Source: Tranquillimonas alkanivorans (GTDB taxonomy: Bacteria; Pseudomonadota; Alphaproteobacteria; Rhodobacterales; Rhodobacteraceae). Taken from it: a stretch of DNA of 32,777 bases. A program made the position numbers and the translations under genes. Positions 25,874-32,777 of the stretch are shown piece after piece. The stretch spans positions 1 through 32,777 of the forward strand of contig NZ_FOXA01000030.1 in assembly GCF_900115595.1 (NCBI RefSeq), read 5' to 3'. The first letter of the stretch is position 1; every line of letters starts with the position of its first letter. Under the pieces are notes generated by a model. That model saw only the letters and a program-made list of their open reading frames with translations, ran no database searches and was not told the DNA's origin.

Positions 25874-27852
25874 GCGGATCGATCAAAGGTCAGGCGACGG
25901 GCAAGGTCCGCGAATATGGCCGACGGGCTGGTGCCGACGACGCCCGGCGCGCCCCCCTCGGTATAGAACCGCCGCAGGAGGGCCTGGTTCGTCGCCTCGT
26001 CGGGCACCAAGAGCAGGCGGGCGCCGTCGGAGCTGGCGGTCATCACCGTGGCCTCGATGTCGCCGACCGACGGAATGCGCAGGATGCCGCGCGTGCCGCC
26101 GGGCCAAGTCCTGCCGCGGATGCGGGCGGTGTCGCGGGCGAGCGACGCGATCCAGATGCGGCGCGGCACATCACCTTCGGCGGCGAAGATCGCCCTCTCC
26201 GGCCGGTCGGCGACGTGCCGCTCGCGCCTCGGCAGCTCGACGCAGGCGACAAGGATCAGCGACAGCACGAACAGGTTATAGATGGTCCAGAAGAGGACCA
26301 CCGCCTTGCCGTCCCCGGCGTCGTAGAAGGCGAAGCGGTCCGAGACGACGCCGAGCAGCAGCGCCACGACCGTGAGCACGGTAAGGACGAGATAGGGCGC
26401 CATGAGCCGCCACTGAATCTGCAGCCGGCTGCGATCTCCGCCCTTCGCTGTAACGCTGAACGGGTGGCCCCTGGGCTTAAGGATTCCGGTCACGGCGGCA
26501 CGGCTGATCTGGATCGCGCCCAAGTGCTGGCTCACGTCCTTGAGCATCGGCACCAGCATGCCCGGCGACAACAGGTTGAAGGCCACCATCGTCCACAGGA
26601 AGTAGACGCCGAAATAGCTCAGCACGTCCGGCACCTCGGCATCCACAACGGTGATGTTGAAGTACCAGTAGAGCAGCGGGTAGACAAAGGCGGCCAGACG
26701 AAACGGGTACGTGGTCAGCCAGAAAAAGGCGGAGTCGACCACGCTCCACCGGTCGCGCAGGCGCAGTCCGTTCCTGGCCAACGGTCCGAGTCGGCCTCGT
26801 GCGATCTGCATCAGGCCCAGGCACCAGCGCGCCCGCTGCGTGATGTACTCTTTCAGCCCTTCGGGGGCGAGCCCCTCGGTCAGCGGCTCGTTGAGGTAAT
26901 GCGTTTCCCAACCCCGCTCCTGAAGTGCCAGTGTCAGCAGGAAATCCTCGGTCACGCTGTCGGTCGGAAGTCCGCCGACCTCGGACACCGCTTGCCACCG
27001 CGCCACCGACGAGGTGCCGCAGCAGATCGCCATCCCCCAGCCGTCGCGCGCGGGCTGCATGTGGTCAAAGAAGAACCGCTGCTCGTCCGGATACGATCGG
27101 CTGAGCCCGAGATTGTGCTGGATGGGGTCGGCGTTGAAGAAGTGCTGCGGTGTCTGGACGAGACCCGCCTTCGGATCATGGAACAGCGCGAGCGTCCTGC
27201 GCAGGAAGTTGCGGTGAGGCACGAAGTCCGCGTCGAGCACCGCAAAGAATTCCGGCGCACCCTCGTCCTCGAGCAACTCCAGCCCGTGGTTGATGTTGCC
27301 GGCCTTCGCGCCCTTGTTGTCCGGCCGCGTTACGTAGCGAGCCCCACGCGCAGCACAGAAATCCCGCAGCCAATCACGCCGCCCGTCGTCCAGCACGAAG
27401 ACCTCGAACTCCGGCCAGTCGAGCGCCAGCGCCCCGACGATGGAGCGCTCCAGTATCTCGCGGTCCTCGTTGTAGGTCGCGATGAGGACGGCGGCGCGCG
27501 GAGCCGGGTCCGGAGACCACCACTCGGCGTTGTCATCCGCTTCTTCTTTCCGCTCGCGGATGCGTGACATCAGCAGGCTCCCACTGATCGAGCTGGCGAG
27601 CGCGCCAAGCTCGAGCGCGAAGAGCGACCAGCTCGCCAGACAGTCAATCGTGAAACCGAACGGCGCGAGTGTCTCGCTCCCCCGCCACCAGGCATAGCGC
27701 AGGGCCAGCAGGACACTCACCATCATCAGCACAGCGCGGTGACGGTTGTCGAGACGGTCCACCACCGCTGGCATCACCAGCGCGAGCCCGAGCACCAGCA
27801 GCATCTGGAGGGCGGCCGACTGCGTCTCGCTCAGCCAGACGATCTGCGGCAT
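25870..27852 (-). CDS. bgsA: BcsA-like family 2 glycosyltransferase, probable mixed-linkage beta-glucan synthase
   Basis: 660-residue processive membrane glycosyltransferase. N-terminal helices at about 12-32 and 40-56, plus one near 70-92. The cytoplasmic GT2 domain has Asp155-Asp156, the DAD triad (207-209), TED (301-303) and QRARW (339-343), then helices at about 375-500 and 515-537. A gating-loop-like block is KPRGHPFSVTAKGG (459-472). The C-terminal region (540-660) sits where BcsA has PilZ, but RxxxR is absent and DxSxxG reads IASLAR (568-573). With a HlyD partner and no BcsB, it fits BgsA of Sinorhizobium meliloti, which makes (1-3)(1-4)-beta-glucan, better than cellulose synthase. Product not proven. 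Its ATG shares one base with the upstream stop. Confidence 0.8.
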   Translation of the reverse strand: MPQIVWLSETQSAALQMLLVLGLALVMPAVVDRLDNRHRAVLMMVSVLLALRYAWWRGSETLAPFGFTIDCLASWSLFALELGALASSISGSLLMSRIRERKEEADDNAEWWSPDPAPRAAVLIATYNEDREILERSIVGALALDWPEFEVFVLDDGRRDWLRDFCAARGARYVTRPDNKGAKAGNINHGLELLEDEGAPEFFAVLDADFVPHRNFLRRTLALFHDPKAGLVQTPQHFFNADPIQHNLGLSRSYPDEQRFFFDHMQPARDGWGMAICCGTSSVARWQAVSEVGGLPTDSVTEDFLLTLALQERGWETHYLNEPLTEGLAPEGLKEYITQRARWCLGLMQIARGRLGPLARNGLRLRDRWSVVDSAFFWLTTYPFRLAAFVYPLLYWYFNITVVDAEVPDVLSYFGVYFLWTMVAFNLLSPGMLVPMLKDVSQHLGAIQISRAAVTGILKPRGHPFSVTAKGGDRSRLQIQWRLMAPYLVLTVLTVVALLLGVVSDRFAFYDAGDGKAVVLFWTIYNLFVLSLILVACVELPRRERHVADRPERAIFAAEGDVPRRIWIASLARDTARIRGRTWPGGTRGILRIPSVGDIEATVMTASSDGARLLLVPDEATNQALLRRFYTEGGAPGVVGTSPSAIFADLARRLTFDRSA

Positions 27853-28982
27853 CAGAAGAGAGCCCGGAGCCAGTCCAGCGGCCGCCGCTCGAAGAAGGCC
27901 CGGCCGGTCCGCCCGACCGGGCATTGCAGGTCCGGGTCCGCGCGCAGGCCCGGGACCAACAGGGCCACGTCGTATCGTTCCAGATGTTGCCGGCTGGGCG
28001 CGACGGCGAGGTTGCGATAGACCGTCGCCGCACCGGAGCCGGCAAGCCGGGTGACGGTGCCCGGGTAGACCTCGCCGCTGCCCGCCAGCCGGAACTCTGC
28101 CGCATCCCCGATGCGCAGGCGGTTGTAGACGGTTTCGGTCACCGAAAGCGTCACGACGAGCGAGCCGCAATCTACAAGCCGCAATACCGGCTCCCCGCGC
28201 TGAAGCCGCTCTCCGTCGGCGGCGAGGACGTCCCAAACCTGGCCGTCGACGGTGGAGCGGATCTCCGCGGCCGCGAGCCTGTTGACCGCGACCTGCTCGG
28301 CCTCCACCCGCGCACCCAGGGCCGCGACACGGGACTGCGCCGCCCGAAGATCGGCCTGCAGTTCCGCAAGAAGGGTTTCAAGCTCCACGAGCCGCTGCTG
28401 CGAGTTGGGCGCATCGTTGTAGCCGTCGCCGATGAAGACCCCGGCGCGCGCGGCGGCAAGCGCGTTTTCGAGCACGTCGACCTCCTCGCGCGCACGGCTC
28501 TGCTCAAGTGAAGACGGATCGCCCGCCAGCGTCTCCTCCGGTTCCGCGCGCTCGTCGTTCACGCCGAGCAGGCGAAGACGATCCCTGGCGTGCGACAGCC
28601 GCAGTTCCAGCTCGGCGATCTGACGCTCGGCGAAGCGGTCGCCGCGCCGCTCCAGCACGGCCATGGTTCCGCGCGTGTCCGCGACCAGCGCTTCCAGCCG
28701 CGCCACCTCCGCGAAGGCGAAATTGCGTTCCATCTGGAGGTCATCCAGCCGGACGGCATCGGCGAGCGGATCGACGACCGTCGCGAGGACTTCGCCTTCG
28801 CTGGTGGCCGCGCCAAGCGCACGGTCCGGCATCTCGACCTCCCCGGCGATTGGCGTGCGGAGGGTGGACAATCTCGCATTGACGACTGCGTTGGCGCTTG
28901 CGCCGGCCATCTGCTCGCCGACGATGATCCAGAGTGCGACGGCGACGATCAAGGCACCGATCACAAGTCTCGTAATCCGCAT
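27852..28982 (-). CDS. bgsB: HlyD-like membrane fusion protein, probable BgsB
   Basis: 376 residues. One N-terminal membrane helix (about 5-22) anchors it with the rest in the periplasm. The first half of a lipoyl-like barrel (LSTLRTPIAGEVEM, about 39-52) is followed by a long alpha-helical hairpin (about 75-255), then the second half with STVDGQVWDVLAADGERLQRG and a beta-barrel segment (DAAEFRLAGSGEVYPGTVTRL). This is the topology of periplasmic adaptor proteins and of Alg44/BgsB-type polysaccharide export partners. It directly precedes the synthase gene, overlapping by one base, and likely carries the growing glucan across the periplasm. A GAGGAAGAG ribosome site precedes the ATG. Confidence 0.82.
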   Translation of the reverse strand: MRITRLVIGALIVAVALWIIVGEQMAGASANAVVNARLSTLRTPIAGEVEMPDRALGAATSEGEVLATVVDPLADAVRLDDLQMERNFAFAEVARLEALVADTRGTMAVLERRGDRFAERQIAELELRLSHARDRLRLLGVNDERAEPEETLAGDPSSLEQSRAREEVDVLENALAAARAGVFIGDGYNDAPNSQQRLVELETLLAELQADLRAAQSRVAALGARVEAEQVAVNRLAAAEIRSTVDGQVWDVLAADGERLQRGEPVLRLVDCGSLVVTLSVTETVYNRLRIGDAAEFRLAGSGEVYPGTVTRLAGSGAATVYRNLAVAPSRQHLERYDVALLVPGLRADPDLQCPVGRTGRAFFERRPLDWLRALF

Positions 28983-29053
28983 GTCTCTTCCTCAAGATCT
29001 GGCGAATTGGGGTACGGCGGCGGGCGGCCTGCGACAGCGCAGCGCCGCTGGGC

Positions 29054-30112
29054 TCAGGACCCGGCCAGCGAGAGCCGGGCAAGAGCCGACGAGATGGCCG
29101 CGCCCTCCCGGCTGCTACTCACTTCCCGCGGGTACGTTTCCTGCCCAGCGATGAGCGCTTCCGCATCCTTCGCCAGCGTCGAAAGCGGCCGGATGAAGTG
29201 GGCGACGAACAGGTACGTTCCGATTAGAAGAAGCGACCCGAAGGCGAAGAGCACGCCGCCCGCGGCCCGCGATAGGGCGAAATATCCTGCCCCTGCGATG
29301 TCGGCGGGCACCATCGCCACAATCCGCCAGTCCAGGGCGTTGAATGGCGCCTGGGCCAGCTTCTCGGGAACCGCGATCAGAACGGGGTCGGACGGCCCCT
29401 CGTCCAGCAGGTAGACGCCCGCACCCCGGCTGGTGACGGTGGCACGCGCGACGGAGTCATAGGCCGTTCGGCCGAGGGACATCGCCTCGAAGACGGCGTC
29501 GCCCGCGCTGTCGACAACGACGACATCCATGCGCAGTGCCTCGGCGCCCTCCTCAAGATACCGGGCCATCCAGTTCGCTTCCAGGCGGTACGACAGCACG
29601 CCGTTCACACGGCCGCCCGCGGTCTCGATCGGAACCGCCATGTTCAGGTAGCGCAGCCGTTCGGCCGCGCTCGCGCCCTCTTCCTCGCCGACATAGCCGG
29701 CCGCGAGACCGCGGCGGAACCACGGCTGCCCGCCGACATCGCGCCCGACGCGCGCGGGATCAGAACTCGCAACGACATCGCCCGACGCAGCGATGACCGA
29801 CACGCTGTCGATCTGAACCATCGAGTTGGCCAGAGCCCTCAGGCGGCCTTGCGCGGATGCGGCATCGGCCACCGAGACCGTTGAGGCGACGGCCTGGATA
29901 CTGTGCCATTCCCGCTCGAGAGCCTTTTCGAAGTTCAGTCCGAGCGCGCTGCTCCGATCCGCGACCGAGGCCGTCTGCACCGCAACCTCGAGTCCGGCCA
30001 GCCGTTCCTCGATCATGAACGAAAAGGTAGCCCATCCCAAGGCCGCGAACAGTGTGACGAAGGCGAAGGTCGCCGCGACGACGCTGGGGAGCCTTCTGCT
30101 CCTGCGTGGCAT
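29054..30112 (-). CDS. Stand-alone dCache-HAMP membrane sensor without output domain
   Basis: 352 residues: membrane helix at about 12-33, periplasmic dCache-type sensor region at about 38-275 (IDSVSVIAASGDVVASSDPARVG, then GQPWFRRGLAAGY, then NMAVPIETAGGRVNGVLSYRL), second helix at about 283-305, and a HAMP segment (FIRPLSTLAKDAEALIAG) ending the protein at 352. No kinase, GGDEF, EAL or methyl-accepting region follows. Only 71 bases separate its stop from the HlyD gene, so none was lost by frameshift there. First gene of the glucan operon. It may pass an extracellular signal to a membrane partner encoded elsewhere. A GGAG site lies 8 bases before the ATG. Confidence 0.8.
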   Translation of the reverse strand: MPRRSRRLPSVVAATFAFVTLFAALGWATFSFMIEERLAGLEVAVQTASVADRSSALGLNFEKALEREWHSIQAVASTVSVADAASAQGRLRALANSMVQIDSVSVIAASGDVVASSDPARVGRDVGGQPWFRRGLAAGYVGEEEGASAAERLRYLNMAVPIETAGGRVNGVLSYRLEANWMARYLEEGAEALRMDVVVVDSAGDAVFEAMSLGRTAYDSVARATVTSRGAGVYLLDEGPSDPVLIAVPEKLAQAPFNALDWRIVAMVPADIAGAGYFALSRAAGGVLFAFGSLLLIGTYLFVAHFIRPLSTLAKDAEALIAGQETYPREVSSSREGAAISSALARLSLAGS

Positions 30113-30485
30113 TCTGTCTGCTCCATGTATTTTGAGTCGAATGCCGCATCTCAGGGATTCGTGGCAGCACTGTGGCGTCCGGCCTGCCGCCGTTCGCTCA
30201 TAACCTTTTGTTTACTGTCCTGAGCCCGCGAGCATCCGGTTTTGGAGGTTTCGTTCAGGTGGACCGGCCGTTGCCCTGTCGGTCGAAGCCATGGTCACGC
30301 CTTCGACGTGCAGAGCAACGAACACCTCGTCGGGGACTCAGAAGCATACGCCCCGAAAAGAAGCTGTGCAGACGGCTCCGCTGCCGCGCCATGGCGTAAG
30401 ACAAGCCGGATCAGGTCGTCCAGGTCGAACCTAAGCGCCGCTCGCCACAGCGGTGCTTTGTCCCTGATCCTCTCGCCACCCTTGG
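30113..30485 (-). promoter_or_regulatory. Leader region of the glucan operon
   Basis: This 373-base gap lies upstream of the sensor gene and downstream of the TRIC-type gene, all on the minus strand, so the glucan-operon promoter should be here. A local AT-rich patch (about 30198-30222, around CATAACCTTTTGTTTACTG) is the most promoter-like part, but no good -35/-10 pair could be assigned. Short open frames across the region show no recognisable protein. Confidence 0.3.
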
Positions 30486-31106
30486 CTAACGCGACCTCGG
30501 TGCGCGAGGGGCCTGCCAGCCACGCCAGACGCTGACGATGCGGAAGGCGGCCGCAGCGGCCACGCCGGCCGCGGCAGTCCACCCCTCGTTGAGGTCCAGA
30601 GCGGCCCCGAGCACGACGACGAGCGCGCCGAGCAGGGCGGCGAGAGCATAAACCTCTTCTCGCAGAACGCGCGGGACTTCGGCCACGAGGACATCGCGCA
30701 CCGTCCCGCCGCCGACAGCCGTCAGGATCCCGAGGACGACTGCCGGGAGCGGGTCGAGGCCGAAAGACAGGGCCTTGCCACATCCGCTGACGGCGAAGAG
30801 GCCGAGACCGATCGCATCGAGTATCATGACCGGCTTGTTGAGGCGCGCGATCAGCCGGTGCCCGAAGAACGCGCAGAGGGCCGAGCCGAGTGCGGCGACG
30901 AGGTAGCAGCCGTCGGCGAAGGCGGCGGGAGGTGTGGCGCCCAGGGCGATGTCGCGCAGCATGCCGCCTGCCAGGGCGGCGGCGACGGCCAGGACCGTGA
31001 TGCCGAAGACGTCCAACTCCCGACGGACCGCCAGCATGCCGCCGCTGAGGCCGAAGACGAACGTGCCGAGGAGGTCGAGCCAGAGCCCGAGGGGCAGGAC
31101 CTGCAT
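30486..31106 (-). CDS. TRIC-family membrane protein (UPF0126, YadS/YicG-like)
   Basis: 206-residue membrane protein with about seven hydrophobic segments and the family's two-fold repeat. The first repeat has FGLSGGMLAVRRELDVFG and GGMLRDIALG, and the second has FAVSGCGKALSFGLDPL and GGGTVRDVL. Prokaryotic TRIC proteins form trimeric cation channels, and some YadS/YicG homologues have been linked to glycine use. Physiological role here is unknown. It starts 2 bases after the MarR-family stop, so the two genes are almost certainly co-transcribed. Confidence 0.88.
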   Translation of the reverse strand: MQVLPLGLWLDLLGTFVFGLSGGMLAVRRELDVFGITVLAVAAALAGGMLRDIALGATPPAAFADGCYLVAALGSALCAFFGHRLIARLNKPVMILDAIGLGLFAVSGCGKALSFGLDPLPAVVLGILTAVGGGTVRDVLVAEVPRVLREEVYALAALLGALVVVLGAALDLNEGWTAAAGVAAAAAFRIVSVWRGWQAPRAPRSR

Positions 31107-31108
31107 GT

Positions 31109-31558
31109 CTATCGCTCCTCCGGGTCCGGTGCCTCGAACGCCAGCGACTTCGCCATCAGCGCGTTCACCGCCGCGCGTTCCTCCGGATCGAGGTTGGCGA
31201 GGATGTCGTCCTGGAGGTCACGGACGACGGGGCGCAGCGCCGCGACCACGCGCTCGCCCTCGCGCGTCAGGCGGACGAGGCGGGCGCGGCGGTCTTGGCG
31301 GTTCACCTCGCGGCGGACGAGGCCGCGCTTTTCCAGGCGCTCGATGACGCCCCCGATGGTCGCGCGGTCATAGCCGATCAGCGCCGCCACCCGCGCCTGG
31401 TCGATGCCGGGGCGGGCGTCGAGCGTGTCCATCGCGGCGAACTGCACCGGCGTCAGGTCGTGGCCGGCGGCCTTCACGCGCTCGACGAACACGCTGTTCG
31501 AGCGCTGGTGAAGCCGCCGGATCAGGTGCCCGGCCATCGTGTGAATGTCGAGAGACAC
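31109..31558 (-). CDS. mobR: MarR-family regulator, probable MobR (3-hydroxybenzoate-responsive)
   Basis: 149 residues with a winged helix-turn-helix at about 40-105 (DQARVAALIGYDRATIGGVIERLEKRGLV, wing NRQDRRARLVRLT) flanked by dimerisation helices, the MarR layout. It is divergent from a MobA-type monooxygenase. In Comamonas testosteroni a MarR protein, MobR, represses mobA until 3-hydroxybenzoate binds, so the same role is inferred. A GTG start at 31558 is chosen because a GGAG site lies about 10 bases upstream. The internal ATG at 31537 has none. Confidence 0.85.
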   Translation of the reverse strand: MSLDIHTMAGHLIRRLHQRSNSVFVERVKAAGHDLTPVQFAAMDTLDARPGIDQARVAALIGYDRATIGGVIERLEKRGLVRREVNRQDRRARLVRLTREGERVVAALRPVVRDLQDDILANLDPEERAAVNALMAKSLAFEAPDPEER

Positions 31559-31595
31559 GCTGCGCCCGCTCCGGATATCTGCGTCCGGCGGCAGG

Positions 31596-31616
31596 CGTAC
31601 AGCAGTCGACTGTACG
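31596..31616. promoter_or_regulatory. Candidate MobR operator
   Basis: CGTACAG (31596-31602) and CTGTACG (31610-31616) form a perfect 7+7 inverted repeat with a 7-base spacer, and an overlapping 10-bp palindrome CAGTCGACTG (31603-31612) lies within. The size fits a MarR dimer site. It lies 38 bases before the marR-family GTG and 77 bases before the mobA ATG. A related half-site, TGTACG, recurs at 31647-31652, nearer mobA. Confidence 0.55.
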
Positions 31617-31692
31617 TGTGCAAACTATTTCCTTGCCACTTGGTGTGTACGCATACTACATGCGCCACGCGAGAGAGGCTTGGGAGGAGAGC

Positions 31693-32777
31693 ATGCAGTT
31701 CCACCTGAACGGGTTCCGGCCCGGCGACCCGGAGACCGCTCCGGCGGCGAAACCCGAAGCTTCCGCCGGCGAAGTCGACGTGCTGATCGTGGGCTGCGGG
31801 CCGGCCGGCCTGACGCTTGCCGCGCAGCTTTCGCAGTTTCCCGGCATCGCGACGCGCATCGTCGAGCGCAAGCCGGGCCCGATGGAGAAGGGGCAGGCCG
31901 ACGGCGTCTCGTGCCGGTCGATGGAGATGTTCGAGGCGTTCGGCTTCGCCCACCGCGTCATGCGCGAGGCGTACTGGGTGAACGAGACGGTGTTCTGGAC
32001 GCCCGACCGCACGGACCGGGCGCGGATCGCGCGGGCGGGGCGGGTGCAGGACGTCGAGGACGGGCTGTCCGAGATGCCGCACGTCATCCTGAACCAGGGC
32101 CGTATCCACGACATGTACCTCGACGTGATGCGCAAGTCGCCCACGCGGCTCGAGCCGGAGTACGGGATCGAGGTCGCGGATCTGTCGGTGGACCAGACGG
32201 GCGAGGCGAGCCATCCGGTGACGGTGACCCTGAAACGGGACACCGGCGGGACCGAGACGCTGCGCGCTCGCTATGTCGTCGGATGCGACGGCGCGCGCAG
32301 CACAGTCCGGCGCGCCATCGCCCGCGAACTGCACGGTGACTCGGCCAACCAGGTCTGGGGCGTGATGGACGTGCTGGCCGTGACCGATTTCCCCGACATC
32401 CGCTTCAAGGGCGTGATCCAGTCCGACAGCGACGGCACGATCGTGCTCATCCCGCGCGAGGGCGGATACCTCGTCCGGCTGTATGTCGAGCAGGGCAAGC
32501 TCGAATCTGGCGAGCGGGTGGCGGACCGCGACATCACGGTCGAGCAACTCATCGCAAAGGCGCAGCGGGTGTTCCACCCGTTCTCCTTCGAGGTGAAGGA
32601 CGTGGTCTGGTGGTCGGCCTACCAGATCGGGCAGCGGCTGACCGACAGGTTCGACGACCTCTCCGGAGGGGCCACAGGCCGGCATCCGGCGGTGTTCATC
32701 GCCGGCGACGCCTGCCACACGCACAGCCCGAAGGCGGGGCAGGGGATGAACGTGTCGATGGGCGACGCCTTCAACCT
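31693..32777 (+). CDS. mobA: 3-Hydroxybenzoate 4-monooxygenase, MobA type (partial, runs off window)
   Basis: The first 361 residues are present. Full-length relatives have about 640. The N-terminus MQFHLNGFRPGDP and the stretches ERKPGPMEKGQADG, LSEMPHVILNQGRIHD and GDSANQ-WGVMDVLAVTDFPD match the remembered Comamonas MobA sequence closely. FAD motifs: GCGPAG (34-39), CDGARSTVRRA (198-208) and GDACHTHSPKAGQGMN (338-353). The enzyme uses NADPH and O2 to convert 3-hydroxybenzoate to protocatechuate, feeding ring cleavage. A GGGAGGAG site precedes the ATG at 31693. The phenol-hydroxylase-like C-terminal domain lies beyond the right edge. Related phenol hydroxylases are the main alternative. Confidence 0.92.
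   Translation, partial: MQFHLNGFRPGDPETAPAAKPEASAGEVDVLIVGCGPAGLTLAAQLSQFPGIATRIVERKPGPMEKGQADGVSCRSMEMFEAFGFAHRVMREAYWVNETVFWTPDRTDRARIARAGRVQDVEDGLSEMPHVILNQGRIHDMYLDVMRKSPTRLEPEYGIEVADLSVDQTGEASHPVTVTLKRDTGGTETLRARYVVGCDGARSTVRRAIARELHGDSANQVWGVMDVLAVTDFPDIRFKGVIQSDSDGTIVLIPREGGYLVRLYVEQGKLESGERVADRDITVEQLIAKAQRVFHPFSFEVKDVVWWSAYQIGQRLTDRFDDLSGGATGRHPAVFIAGDACHTHSPKAGQGMNVSMGDAFN

Noticed and set aside
25870-27852. Cellulose synthase BcsA as the final call
   Set aside because: There is no bcsB or bcsC nearby, the PilZ motifs are missing and a HlyD-like partner is present. A bgs-type synthase is the better fit, although GT2 motifs alone cannot exclude cellulose.
25870-28236. Longer 788-codon version of the glycosyltransferase
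   Set aside because: The extra N-terminal part is the HlyD gene read in another frame. The ATG at 27852 gives a normal N-terminal membrane helix.
28983-29053. Frameshifted GGDEF or kinase domain after the HAMP segment
   Set aside because: Only 71 bases lie between the sensor stop and the HlyD start, too short for any output domain in any frame.
30295-30783. Minus-strand frame with LDDLIRLVLRHG-like sequence
   Set aside because: Most of it overlaps the TRIC gene in another frame. The remaining piece shows no known family and has no start or ribosome site.

Overview
The window is high-GC, densely packed bacterial DNA with short overlaps between genes (many ATGA junctions). Gene content points to an alphaproteobacterium, most likely a Rhodobacteraceae/Roseobacter-group member: two tripartite TRAP transporter operons, a fused indolepyruvate-type 2-oxoacid:ferredoxin oxidoreductase, a liu leucine-degradation operon, a pseudoazurin, and a glucan synthase cluster of the bgs type. 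No rRNA, tRNA, CRISPR array or intact insertion sequence was seen. It reads as a chromosomal or megaplasmid catabolic region, not a mobile island.

Layout, left to right. 35-466 (+) is a periplasmic pseudoazurin. 615-2793 (-) is a three-gene ABC importer of the polar amino acid type, closest by eye to cystine/cysteine systems. 2981-6836 (-) is TRAP operon 1 (dctP-dctQ-dctM) ending in a DapA-superfamily aldolase/lyase, with a divergent FCD-type GntR regulator at 7017-7724 (+) and a perfect inverted repeat between them. 7898-11743 (-) is TRAP operon 2. Its binding protein resembles 2-oxoacid/lactate binders, its DctQ carries an extra TM2 domain and coiled coil, and a strong terminator-like hairpin sits between dctP and dctQ. 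12029-13264 (+) is an MltB-type lytic transglycosylase.

13560-23457 (-) is one catabolic operon: 2-oxoacid:ferredoxin oxidoreductase, then liuA, liuB, liuD, liuE, liuC. A divergent Lrp/AsnC regulator lies at 23632-24090 (+). The liu enzymes take isovaleryl-CoA to acetoacetate plus acetyl-CoA. The oxidoreductase at the head of the operon could supply acyl-CoA from branched-chain or aromatic 2-oxo acids.

24522-30112 (-) is an exopolysaccharide cluster: a stand-alone dCache-HAMP membrane protein, a HlyD-like membrane fusion protein, a BcsA-like family 2 glycosyltransferase with no recognisable PilZ signature, an odd 103-codon frame joined by ATGA overlaps at both ends, and a GH8 endoglucanase. 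There is no bcsB. This resembles the bgsB-bgsA mixed-linkage beta-glucan system of Sinorhizobium meliloti more than a cellulose operon. A decayed response-regulator fragment lies next to it (24214-24381).

30486-31558 (-) holds a TRIC/YadS-type membrane protein and a MarR-family regulator. Divergent from these, and running off the right edge, is a MobA-type 3-hydroxybenzoate 4-monooxygenase (31693 onward, +). The MarR protein is therefore probably MobR, and a perfect 7+7 bp inverted repeat in the shared intergenic region is its likely operator.

All functional statements come from reading motifs and from remembered family sequences. No database search was run.
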